The notes under the pieces are model-generated. The model did no database searches, had not been told where the DNA came from, and saw only the letters and a list, made by a program, of their open reading frames with translations. From an uncultured Porphyromonadaceae bacterium (GTDB lineage Bacteria; Bacteroidota; Bacteroidia; Bacteroidales; Muribaculaceae): a stretch of DNA of 23,982 bases. The stretch covers positions 1 to 23,982 of the forward strand of contig CAMWQF010000008.1 of assembly GCA_947176285.1 (NCBI GenBank), in the 5' to 3' direction. The translations under genes and the position numbers were made by a program. Shown piece after piece: positions 7,165-14,025 of the stretch (position 1 is its first letter; the number at the start of each line of letters is the position of its first letter).

Positions 7165-8576
7165 AAAGGCTTTTGGGTGTATTTTGGACTTTGGTGATAT
7201 TGGTGTTGTCGGCATGTTCCGGTGTTAAGGGGCTGAAAGAGCCATATGTGCACAATTATGGCGATTTTTCCAAGATTGATTATGTAGATTCCCTATGCCT
7301 TGCCGATCTTGAATGGTGGAAGTTTTATTCAGATTCCACTTTGTGTTCAATTCTTGAGAAAGTTGTGACTAATAATCGCGACCTGCTGAAGTCTGAGGCA
7401 AGGTTGGAGCAGTTAAGGCAACTTTACAGTATTTCCAAGACTAATCTTCTTCCCGAAATCGGTTTTAATATTTCGGCTGAATATGAAACTTCTAATTATG
7501 GAGGCAAGGGTGCAACCACGAGTCCAACTTATGGTGTGAAGGTACCTGTGTCTTGGGAAATAAATCTATTGGGATCACAGATTTGGGCAAGAAGGGCAGC
7601 CGAGGCTGAATATCATGCAACAGAGGAAGATAGCAGAGCATTGAAAATGGAACTTATCGCTGAGACTGCAGATGCTTATTACACTTTGATGGCTTTGGAA
7701 AACGAACTTTCTATCGTTAGGCGCACCATGGAGACTCGAGAGGAATCCGTAAGGATAGCAAAACTTCGTTTTGAGGGAGGTCTCACCTCAGAAATGCTCT
7801 ATAATCAGACGTTGGTGGAATACTCATCGGCTGCCGCTATGGTGCCGCAATTGGAGCAAAAGTGGTATGAGACACGCGATAAACTGACATTGCTCATGGG
7901 AGAAGTGCCGCATGATATAGATCATATAGGAAAGTTGCCTCAGACTTTTATTGGTCCTGATCAACTTCCTGCCGGACTGCCATCCGACTTATTAAAGCGT
8001 CGTCCTGATATTCGTGCAGCCGAGCAAAGGCTCAATGCTGCTCGAGCCAATGTCGGCATGGCATATGCCGATAGGTTTCCGTCATTTAGAATAAGCCTAC
8101 TGCCGGGTCTGGAAAATGATGGCCTTGCAAGTTTCTTAAAATCACCTTACTCCGACATTGTTGGAAGTTTGGCTGGTCCTCTTATTGATTTTGGAAGACG
8201 GAAAAAGAGATATAAGGCATCCCTCGCGGCATATGAAGAGGCACGTCTTGATTATGAAGATGTTGTGTTGCGTGCTTTTACGGAGGTAAATACTATCCTT
8301 CACATCTACTATCATGTGCAGGAATCATATAAGCGTACGAAAGAATTGCGAGAGGCATCCGCTCAGTATATGCAACTTGCTCTTCTGCAATTTCGATCAG
8401 GAATGCTCAACTACATCGATGTGCTCGATGCGCAGCGTAGTTATTTCGATGCCCAGATAGCATTCTCAAACTCAATACGCGACCAATACACAGCCCTTGT
8501 CAACATCTATAAGGCTCTCGGTGGAGGCTGGCGTGATAATCCACAAATCCATAAAAGTACCGAGATCTCAGAATAA
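7161..8576 (+). CDS. TolC/NodT-family outer-membrane efflux lipoprotein
   Basis: A 471-residue outer-membrane factor. The signal ends in LVLSAC with the acylated Cys at 19, as in NodT/OprM-type lipoproteins. It shows the two internally repeated OEP halves: the first starts with WWKFYSDSTLCSILEKVVTNN, the usual W..f.D..L..li..a...N opening; the second contains the highly diagnostic LLKRRPDIRAAEQRLNAARA and GPLIDFGRRKKRYKAS. The C-terminal half ends with FRSGMLNYIDVLDAQRS. Three copies would form the trans-periplasmic tunnel. Its ATG overlaps the adaptor gene's stop (ATGA), so the pair is made together. A strong terminator follows about 70 nt downstream and ends the transcript. Confidence 0.92.
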   Translation: MKRLLGVFWTLVILVLSACSGVKGLKEPYVHNYGDFSKIDYVDSLCLADLEWWKFYSDSTLCSILEKVVTNNRDLLKSEARLEQLRQLYSISKTNLLPEIGFNISAEYETSNYGGKGATTSPTYGVKVPVSWEINLLGSQIWARRAAEAEYHATEEDSRALKMELIAETADAYYTLMALENELSIVRRTMETREESVRIAKLRFEGGLTSEMLYNQTLVEYSSAAAMVPQLEQKWYETRDKLTLLMGEVPHDIDHIGKLPQTFIGPDQLPAGLPSDLLKRRPDIRAAEQRLNAARANVGMAYADRFPSFRISLLPGLENDGLASFLKSPYSDIVGSLAGPLIDFGRRKKRYKASLAAYEEARLDYEDVVLRAFTEVNTILHIYYHVQESYKRTKELREASAQYMQLALLQFRSGMLNYIDVLDAQRSYFDAQIAFSNSIRDQYTALVNIYKALGGGWRDNPQIHKSTEISE

Positions 8577-8648
8577 TCATATTTCCGCTTCTCTTCGTTT
8601 TTGCTTGCTATTAATGGTGTAGAGCAATTTGAATAGTAGATGATTTAA

Positions 8649-8689
8649 CCCTCATTTCAAGATTTTTGAGATGAGGGCTTATTTTTTTA
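8649..8689 (+). terminator. Intrinsic terminator after the efflux genes
   Basis: A 12-bp stem (8649-8660 with 8666-8677, one G-U pair), loop GATTT, followed by CTTATTTTTTT. The GC-rich base (CCCTCAT/ATGAGGG) and T-run are typical of a Rho-independent terminator, and it closes the long + strand gene train. Confidence 0.85.
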
Positions 8690-8778
8690 GAATGTCAGTG
8701 TCACAAATGCTGGTTTTGATGTGTCTTGCTTATGAAGTAATAAAGATCTTTATAAATTCAATTTTTGGTTATCTACAT

Positions 8779-8797
8779 TGAAGTTTAAACAACTTCA
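8779..8797 (+). promoter_or_regulatory. Inverted repeat, possible operator
   Basis: TGAAGTT, TAAAC, AACTTCA: a perfect 7-bp inverted repeat with a 5-nt spacer, 24 nt before the ATG of the outer-membrane barrel gene. The dimensions fit a dimeric repressor site, or a small leader hairpin. No clear TTTG/TAnnTTTG promoter pair was found here, so the promoter of this gene remains unplaced. Confidence 0.4.
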
Positions 8798-8821
8798 GTA
8801 TGAATTTTTTAGGCATACAAT

Positions 8822-10900
8822 ATGAAAAAAGTATTACTGACAATAATAATGTTACTTCACATTTCATCCGTATTCCCTCAATATTTAGATACGGATACAG
8901 TTTCTTACAGTCAACTTGACGAATTGATTATAGAGGCTCCCAAAGTAATTAGAAAAGCAGACATGGATGTCTACATTCCATCGAAAGAGGCGGTAGACAA
9001 TTCAAAGAATGGTATTCAACTGCTCTCTAATCTTATGATTCCTGCGTTGTCTGTCAACGATTTGCTTGGTACTGTCAAAGCCGCCGGACAATCGGTGCAG
9101 ATAAGGATCAACGGCAGAGAGTCTTCTATCGACCAACTCAGGACCATCCTTCCTGAGACTATCAGGAAAGTGGAATGGATCGACAATCCGGGTCTTCGCT
9201 ATAACGGTGCGCCGTATGTGCTTAATTTTATTGTCGCCAATCCTACAGTCGGCGGGTCTTTATATGCACTTGGCGTTCCGGCTCTAAACATAGCATGGGG
9301 GCAATATATGGCAGATTTTAAGTTGAATGTAGGCAGATCGCAATGGCAGATAGGTGGAAACTATAAAATCACCAATAATATAAAGACGTATAGGGATTAT
9401 TACGAGACCTTTACATATCCCGATGGGACATCGCTTGAGCGTAAGGAGACTACTGAAAAAGGTCGTATGGACTATCCGATGGCTAATGTCTGGGCTTCAT
9501 ATAACTACATTAAACCTGACACGACTGTTTTTATTGCAGAATTCAGTATCCCGCAAGTGCTCAATGATAATCTAACTTATCATGGACGCTTATCTTTGAG
9601 TGACGGCTCCGATGACATAATGCTGACCGACACTAAAGGGAGTAAAGGAACGACACCTAAGTTTTCTTTATATCTTCAGCAGAATCTTGACAAGAATCGT
9701 CTTCTGATTTTCAATTTAAGCAGTTCTTTTTATTTAGGCAGAACATTCTCCGATTATCAGGAAAAGTTCTATGGATCTGAAAACCTTTTTACCGATATAC
9801 ATACTGATATACGCGACCGCAATCAAGCCTATGCTGCTGAAACTGATTATATTCAGCATTGGGATAATTCTCGCCTCACCGCGGGTGTGTCTTGGCACGA
9901 CAATCGTAATCGCTCTGAATATAAAAGCCTTGGTGGCATGGTCTTTCATCAGCGTCAGGATAAAGTGTATTTTTTTGCTGAATATTTCCGAAAATTTGGA
10001 AAGTGGACAGCCTCGGCTGGAGTAGGAGTGCAATACACAGAGTTTTATTTCAAAGAGACAGAAAGAGGTAATCATTCATGGAGTCCGCGTCCACAGGCAT
10101 CGGTCACTTATTCTCCCGGAGGTCAACATAATTTTTATCTTGACTTCTCTTCATGGCAGATTGCTCCATCCCTTGCTGAAACTAATGCTGTGGCTCAACA
10201 ATTTGATGGATTCCAATGGAGTGTCGGTAATCAAGACCTGAAAACCTATGATACATATAAATTATCATTTCGCTATGCCTTTAACTTGCCGCGCATAAAT
10301 GGCTCATTTGGTGTAAGTGCATTATCTTCTCCTCATGCAATAGCCCCGGTGATTAAATGGGATGGTGATAGACTTATTACTTCTTATGAAAACAGCCTTG
10401 GCAAGCAAAGCCTGTCATTCTCATTCTCTCCTCAAATTGAAATCATACCCGGGTGGCTGCAGGCAAGCGGATCGATACGATTTAATATTGAAAGAACGAG
10501 AGGAACGGGATATGAATGTCATTACAATGATTGGGATGGGAATGCATATCTTCGGCTTATGCACTGGGGTTTTATTCTCACAGGTCAGTATTCTCGGGAG
10601 AATCGAACTCTTTGGGGAGAACGTATATCCTGGGGAGAAAGCCTCAACATAATTGATTTGACTTATAACTTAAAGAATTGGCAGTTTTGCGCTGGCGTAA
10701 TGATGCCATTTGGAAAATACGACAGAGGTTCTAAATCGCTCAACAAGTGGAACAGCAACGAGCAGCACATTCGTCTTGACATGCGTATCCCTTACGTCCA
10801 GATCAGTTACAATCTTCAGTGGGGACGCCAGAAACAAGGTACAGGCAAATTGAGAACTACAAATGCAGAAACAGACAAGTCAACCGCCGCCGGAAGATAA
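8822..10900 (+). CDS. Outer-membrane beta-barrel protein, TonB-receptor-like
   Basis: A 692-residue protein with a signal peptide (about 1-19, ending SSVFPQ). After a short linker comes a reduced plug-like domain (about 30-140) with VQIRINGRESSIDQLRTI and IRKVEWIDNPGLRYNGA, the pattern of the Bacteroidota OMP_b-brl_3 family (related to TonB-dependent receptors, often lacking a TonB box). The rest is barrel: alternating aromatic strands such as KVYFFAEYFRKFGKWTASAG and QHNFYLDFSSWQIAP. The carboxypeptidase-like N-terminal domain usual in longer family members is absent, and the C-terminus carries a polar tail beyond the last strand. There is no SusD partner. The substrate is unknown. The gene stands alone between a terminator and the tRNA promoter. 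Confidence 0.8.
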   Translation: MKKVLLTIIMLLHISSVFPQYLDTDTVSYSQLDELIIEAPKVIRKADMDVYIPSKEAVDNSKNGIQLLSNLMIPALSVNDLLGTVKAAGQSVQIRINGRESSIDQLRTILPETIRKVEWIDNPGLRYNGAPYVLNFIVANPTVGGSLYALGVPALNIAWGQYMADFKLNVGRSQWQIGGNYKITNNIKTYRDYYETFTYPDGTSLERKETTEKGRMDYPMANVWASYNYIKPDTTVFIAEFSIPQVLNDNLTYHGRLSLSDGSDDIMLTDTKGSKGTTPKFSLYLQQNLDKNRLLIFNLSSSFYLGRTFSDYQEKFYGSENLFTDIHTDIRDRNQAYAAETDYIQHWDNSRLTAGVSWHDNRNRSEYKSLGGMVFHQRQDKVYFFAEYFRKFGKWTASAGVGVQYTEFYFKETERGNHSWSPRPQASVTYSPGGQHNFYLDFSSWQIAPSLAETNAVAQQFDGFQWSVGNQDLKTYDTYKLSFRYAFNLPRINGSFGVSALSSPHAIAPVIKWDGDRLITSYENSLGKQSLSFSFSPQIEIIPGWLQASGSIRFNIERTRGTGYECHYNDWDGNAYLRLMHWGFILTGQYSRENRTLWGERISWGESLNIIDLTYNLKNWQFCAGVMMPFGKYDRGSKSLNKWNSNEQHIRLDMRIPYVQISYNLQWGRQKQGTGKLRTTNAETDKSTAAGR

Positions 10901-10931
10901 ATGTATGGTTTTTTGTTTTTTTGAAAAATAT

Positions 10932-10962
10932 TTTGCCGTTTCAGATTTTATTTGTAATTTTG
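10932..10962 (+). promoter_or_regulatory. Bacteroidota sigma-ABfr promoter for tRNA-Tyr
   Basis: TTTG at 10932-10935 and TAATTTTG at 10955-10962, separated by 19 nt, match the -33/-7 consensus of the primary sigma factor in Bacteroidota. Transcription would begin near 10969, about 28 nt before the mature tRNA. Confidence 0.8.
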
Positions 10963-10996
10963 CAGTGTGAAACACGCGCGAAGCGTCGTTTCTTTC

Positions 10997-11079
10997 GGGC
11001 GAATACCAGAGTGGCCAAATGGGGCAGACTGTAAATCTGCTGGTTAATACCTTCGGTGGTTCGAATCCATCTTCGCCCA
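10997..11079 (+). tRNA. tRNA-Tyr (anticodon GTA)
   Basis: Class II tRNA of 83 nt. The acceptor stem GGGCGAA (10997-11003) pairs with TTCGCCC (11072-11078), followed by discriminator A. The anticodon stem GCAGA/TCTGC frames CTGTAAA, with GTA at 11031-11033. A long variable arm follows, then a T-loop with GGTTCGAATCC. CCA is not encoded. It has its own promoter upstream and a terminator downstream, so it is transcribed as a single tRNA. Confidence 0.95.
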
Positions 11080-11106
11080 CACGTCATTCATTCATTTATT
11101 TTTTTT

Positions 11107-11136
11107 CGCGGTTTCCTTAGGGTTCCGCGTTTTTTT
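11107..11136 (+). terminator. Intrinsic terminator after tRNA-Tyr
   Basis: CGCGG (11107-11111) pairs with CCGCG (11125-11129), with an extra CC/GG pair inside after a small internal loop, followed directly by seven T. A run of T precedes it as well. It sits 28 nt after the tRNA and is placed to end that transcript. Confidence 0.75.
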
Positions 11137-11155
11137 ATTTATTTTTTTCCATGGG

Positions 11156-11185
11156 TGTAACTATACGTGTATTTTCAGCGACTAA
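11156..11185 (+). promoter_or_regulatory. Candidate ECF-type promoter of the sigma gene
   Basis: TGTAAC (11156-11161) and CGACTAA (11179-11185) are 17 nt apart, immediately before the ECF sigma gene. A TGTAAC/CGTCTA-like pair is a pattern I associate with autoregulated ECF sigma genes in Bacteroidota; the -10 half here is one base off. It is a single-site guess with no second regulon member to compare. Confidence 0.35.
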
Positions 11186-11200
11186 TATTGAAAAACAATA

Positions 11201-11791
11201 ATGATGATTACGCTGACTACGCCGAAGACTACGGTAACTCTAAAAATAATAATTGGGTTCTTTGCAGAACTTGTGATGCGCTTTGCGGAGGCTTTGAACA
11301 TTGCTCCCGAGTCGCGACGGCTTGAACGTCTTTTTACTGATACGGTGCATATCCACGATGCTATGATCAGGCGAATATGTCTCGGATATGCCGGTAATCC
11401 ACAAGATCTGGAAGATCTTTATCAAGATGTGCTTGTAAATATCTGGAGAGGTCTGCCTTCATTCCGCACTGAATCTTCAATCCGCACATGGGTATATCGT
11501 ATTGCCCTCAACACCTGTGTTTCTACTCTGCGCACAAGAAGCAAACGCCCATCACAGTCATCACTCGATGATGTAATTCTTGTGCCTGACGATTCGCAAG
11601 AAAAGCGTGATGCTGTCAAGGATCTCTACGAATGCATTGCCACGCTTAATCCCGTCGACAAGGCAATTCTTATGATGTGGCTTGATGAATACTCCTACGA
11701 AGAGATTGCAGAGACAATCGGAATAAAACGAAATAATGTCGCAATCCGCCTCCATAGAGCAAAAGAAAAACTACGCCAAAAATATATCTGA
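11201..11791 (+). CDS. ECF-family RNA polymerase sigma factor
   Basis: A 196-residue sigma-70 family factor with only regions 2 and 4. Region 2 (about 45-113) has the core-binding and -10 recognition segment NPQDLEDLYQDVLVNIWRGL and FRTESSIRTWVYRIALNTC. Region 4 (about 140-193) ends in the helix-turn-helix YSYEEIAETIGIKRNNVAIR followed by LHRAKEKLRQKY. The hydrophobic first 25 residues are unusual; ATG at 11276 (Met 26, giving 171 residues) is a realistic alternative start that fits the usual family length better. A four-TM membrane protein follows 95 nt later and could be its regulator, though it shows no known anti-sigma domain. A candidate self-recognised promoter lies just upstream. Confidence 0.88.
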   Translation: MMITLTTPKTTVTLKIIIGFFAELVMRFAEALNIAPESRRLERLFTDTVHIHDAMIRRICLGYAGNPQDLEDLYQDVLVNIWRGLPSFRTESSIRTWVYRIALNTCVSTLRTRSKRPSQSSLDDVILVPDDSQEKRDAVKDLYECIATLNPVDKAILMMWLDEYSYEEIAETIGIKRNNVAIRLHRAKEKLRQKYI

Positions 11792-11828
11792 CAGATTATG
11801 TGTTTGAATTTAAGCGACATACCCATAA

Positions 11829-11878
11829 CCCCTAAACATCTAAACCTTTAAACCCCCTAAACTTTAAACCCTTAAACC
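11829..11878 (+). repeat. Telomere-like TAAAC tandem array
   Basis: Six copies of TAAAC at 11833, 11841, 11849, 11858, 11865 and 11873, at spacings of 7-9 nt, with C-rich and T-rich filler. The array has no G on this strand and ends 8 nt before the ATG of the membrane protein gene, so it forms most of that gene's leader. It is low-complexity and unstructured as RNA. Confidence 0.7.
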
Positions 11879-11886
11879 AAAAAAAC

Positions 11887-12435
11887 ATGACTGAAGAAAT
11901 GAAAAAAAACTGGCAAGACACTAATGTCACCATACCCGGCAATCAAGGATCTTACGAAACCATTATCAATGGAAAACGCAAAACTGCTCTTCAGAATCTT
12001 GCCGACCGATATAAGAGATTTTCAATTATGGGAATAGTCCTCATAATGCTGAGTGCTTCCTATTGTTTCAATCCCAATATATTCCCGGGAGATTTTCGCT
12101 GGCGCATATTCATGGGTGTGGCTTTCGGCATTTATGCTCTCATTGCATCGGTTATGGACATATGGCTCTATAATGGAATTCAAAGCATCGACGTAGTAAA
12201 GATGCCGGTGACTGAAGTGATTCGGAAGGCTCTGTTCTATAAAAAACGTCATTTGCAGTTTATTGCAGTTCTATTGCCGATTGTGCTTGGCATTATTGGA
12301 GCGATAGCATGGAAGAGTGACAACATTTATTTTCGTCTTGGAATCACCTTCGGTGTCCTCATTGGCTGTGCTGTAGGAGTGTTCCAACTCTTAAACTTCC
12401 TCTCCGACTATCGCACCATAATCTCCGATAAATAA
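11887..12435 (+). CDS. Four-TM membrane protein of unknown function
   Basis: A 182-residue protein with a charged cytoplasmic N-terminus (1-44) and four predicted TM helices (about 45-62, 74-96, 122-143, 148-172). The N-terminus includes NWQDTNVTIPGNQGSYETI, then a basic segment GKRKTALQNLADRYKRF. I do not recognise the family. Being downstream of an ECF sigma gene in the same direction suggests a membrane-bound partner, but there is no ZAS (HxxxCxxC) or FecR-type domain to prove an anti-sigma role. The gene is bracketed by two different short-period tandem arrays. Confidence 0.65.
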   Translation: MTEEMKKNWQDTNVTIPGNQGSYETIINGKRKTALQNLADRYKRFSIMGIVLIMLSASYCFNPNIFPGDFRWRIFMGVAFGIYALIASVMDIWLYNGIQSIDVVKMPVTEVIRKALFYKKRHLQFIAVLLPIVLGIIGAIAWKSDNIYFRLGITFGVLIGCAVGVFQLLNFLSDYRTIISDK

Positions 12436-12467
12436 TACTTTATTCATAATTAGAATAATTGACCTTG

Positions 12468-12516
12468 TTAGTCTAATTATCTTATTTGGCTTATTGGTCC
12501 TATTAGCCTTATTATT
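12468..12516 (+). repeat. Degenerate 8-9 nt tandem array
   Basis: Five successive units read TTAGTCTAA, TTATCTTA, TTTGGCTTA, TTGGTCCTA, TTAGCCTTA, then a partial TTATT. The array fills the gap between two convergent genes, the + strand membrane protein (stop at 12435) and the - strand PAP2 gene (stop at 12524). No GC-rich terminator hairpin is seen here. Confidence 0.65.
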
Positions 12517-12523
12517 AAAAGAC

Positions 12524-13153
12524 TCAGAAACTAAACCCCAACGCAATTCCGGCACTCGTGTCACTTACTGCAGGCACGAGTGCCACTTCATGTTTCCGCA
12601 TATATGGATGCGTGAATATCATCGCACTCGCTGCTCCGATTGCAGCCCCTGCAGCCACATCCCACCAATGATGCTTTCTCCCGTATACTCGCCCCCAAGC
12701 AGTATATGTCGACAAAGCATAAGCAGGAATGCTCCATTTCCACCCGTATCTCCTGCCAATGTAAGTGGCGGCAGCAAAAGTAACTGCAGAATGTCCTGAT
12801 GGAAATGAGTGATGGTTGCTGAAATCCGGACGATTTTCCTTAATTGAATACTTCAAGATAAGAGTAGCCCCTGCCGTCGCAGCTGCGGTGAATGCTCCCT
12901 CCTTCAGTCCTTCCCAATCTTGCTCTATTATGGTTGCAGCAAGAGCGGCGGCTGGAAGAGCCACTGCCACTATATCTGTTGAAGTTCTCACTCCTTTCTG
13001 GGTTCTTGTCGGAATAAATGCTGTTTCTTCTGCTTCTGCGTCAATTGGATGGCAAATAAGAAATATTAACGCAATTATTACTAAGGCAATGCTATGGCTT
13101 GAACGCTCTTTTATGCTTAATATTAGTCTGTTTGTCGGTTTATCTCTATTCAT
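12524..13153 (-). CDS. PAP2-family phosphatase, exported
   Basis: A 209-residue protein read from ATG at 13153; an in-frame ATG at 13189 would add 12 residues, but that extension overlaps the opposing promoter. The start is followed by an uncleaved or cleaved signal segment (HSIALVIIALIFLICHPIDAEA). All three PAP2 motifs are present (numbering from 13189): KYSIKENRP (113-121), SFPSGH (128-133), and R-x5-H-x3-D in GRVYGRKHHWWD (166-177) with His 173 as nucleophile; the usual Ser before the Arg is Gly. The family removes phosphate from lipid substrates such as undecaprenyl pyrophosphate, phosphatidic acid or lipid A. The end (TSAGIALGFSF) looks like a single amphipathic strand with terminal Phe. 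It is divergent from the steroid-reductase cassette. Confidence 0.88.
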   Translation of the reverse strand: MNRDKPTNRLILSIKERSSHSIALVIIALIFLICHPIDAEAEETAFIPTRTQKGVRTSTDIVAVALPAAALAATIIEQDWEGLKEGAFTAAATAGATLILKYSIKENRPDFSNHHSFPSGHSAVTFAAATYIGRRYGWKWSIPAYALSTYTAWGRVYGRKHHWWDVAAGAAIGAASAMIFTHPYMRKHEVALVPAVSDTSAGIALGFSF

Positions 13154-13154
13154 T

Positions 13155-13186
13155 TTTGCAAATGTCAGGTTAATTTCGTAATTTTG
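13155..13186 (+). promoter_or_regulatory. Bacteroidota promoter for the steroid-redox cassette
   Basis: TTTG at 13155-13158 and TAATTTTG at 13179-13186, 20 nt apart, form a near-perfect -33/-7 pair. Transcription would start near 13194, giving a leader of about 50 nt before the reductase ATG at 13246. The promoter overlaps the upstream end of the divergent PAP2 gene. Confidence 0.8.
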
Positions 13187-13210
13187 CATTGATTATTGAC
13201 TGAAACGTTT

Positions 13211-13229
13211 TTCCTCTAGGAAAGTTCCT
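13211..13229 (+). promoter_or_regulatory. TTCC/GGAA half-site cluster, possible operator
   Basis: The order TTCC, TCTA, GGAA, AG, TTCC gives two overlapping inverted repeats that share the middle half-site (the right one is AGGAA, AG, TTCCT). It lies 17-35 nt past the predicted transcription start of the cassette, where a repressor could block elongation. No regulator gene is adjacent. Confidence 0.35.
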
Positions 13230-13245
13230 TATACGTCTATATCTA

Positions 13246-14025
13246 ATGAACGTTATTTTTGACCCAATAGTGTTCCACTCAGTGGAATATATAATGATAA
13301 TTCTTGCTGTGGTTGTGTTTGTGGCTCTACGCTTCGTCACTCCCGGATATGGAATGTTTTATAATCCAAAATGGGGCCCGACAGTTGGCAATAGACTTGG
13401 ATGGGTGATGATGGAGACCCCGTCATTCATTTGTATGGCCGTTTTATGGGCTTGTTCGGATCGTTGCGGAGAATCCGCTCTGATAGTGATGGCGTCACTT
13501 TTCCTACTCCACTATTTCCAACGTTCATTCATTTTCCCATTTCTTATCAAAGGGAAAAACAGGATGCCTTTGGTCATAATTCTTTTAGGTTGCATATTTA
13601 ATGTGATAAATGCCTATCTGATCGGAGGATGGCTATTTTATTTATCTCCTGTTAATTCATATCCTGCTTCATGGCTTGCTAATCCGAAGTTCATAATCGG
13701 TGCAATGATTTTCTTAATAGGTATGGGTATCAATCTGCAATCAGATCATATCATCCGCCATCTTCGTAAACCTGGCGACCACAGTCATTATATACCGAAG
13801 GGAGGCATGTTTCGATATGTGACTTCTGCAAATTACTTCGGTGAATTTACTGAGTGGGTTGGATATGCTGTGCTCACTTGGTCGCTCCCCGGAGTGATAT
13901 TCGCCCTTTGGACATTCGCCAACCTTGCCCCAAGAGCTCGCTCTCTCTATGTCAGATATGTAGAAGAATTTGGCGAAGAATTTACAAAACTCAATCGAAA
14001 ATTCATTATTCCGTTCATATGGTGA
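13246..14025 (+). CDS. Steroid 5-alpha-reductase family protein (5AR)
   Basis: A 259-residue polytopic membrane protein of the SRD5A family, which reduces the delta-4 double bond of 3-oxo-4-ene steroids with NADPH to give the flat 5-alpha form. The N-terminal half has WVMMETPSF (53-61), aligning with the human SRD5A2 active-site Glu 57, and LLHYFQRSF (87-95), aligning with the HYF-x-R motif and its catalytic Tyr. The cofactor half is classical: NLQSDHIIRHLRKPG (163-177), IPKGGMFRYVTSANYFGEF (183-201), and the ending LNRKFIIPFIW. It is first in the cassette, with its own promoter, and overlaps the flavoprotein gene by 7 nt. Homologues in gut Bacteroidales act on bile-acid intermediates. Family is firm; substrate is inferred from the neighbours. 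Confidence 0.92.
   Translation: MNVIFDPIVFHSVEYIMIILAVVVFVALRFVTPGYGMFYNPKWGPTVGNRLGWVMMETPSFICMAVLWACSDRCGESALIVMASLFLLHYFQRSFIFPFLIKGKNRMPLVIILLGCIFNVINAYLIGGWLFYLSPVNSYPASWLANPKFIIGAMIFLIGMGINLQSDHIIRHLRKPGDHSHYIPKGGMFRYVTSANYFGEFTEWVGYAVLTWSLPGVIFALWTFANLAPRARSLYVRYVEEFGEEFTKLNRKFIIPFIW

Noticed and set aside
8822..10900. SusC/SusD-type polysaccharide utilisation locus
   Set aside because: No SusD lipoprotein, no carboxypeptidase-like domain, no glycoside hydrolase or sensor gene next to either outer-membrane receptor.
11829..11878. CRISPR or integron-like array
   Set aside because: Units are 7-9 nt with no unique spacers and no cas or integrase genes; it is a simple short-period repeat.
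12816..13181. 121-residue open frame on the + strand across the PAP2 gene
   Set aside because: The - strand frame carries all three PAP2 motifs; this is its mirror.
13230..13257. AATAAC-N16-CGTATA on the - strand as an ECF site for the PAP2 gene
   Set aside because: Both halves deviate from the candidate site before the sigma gene and the region is coding and AT-rich; chance match is likely.
13854..14018. 55-residue N-terminal extension of the flavoprotein gene
   Set aside because: It lies entirely within the 5-alpha-reductase gene in another frame and has no similarity to OYE starts; homology begins just after ATG 14019.
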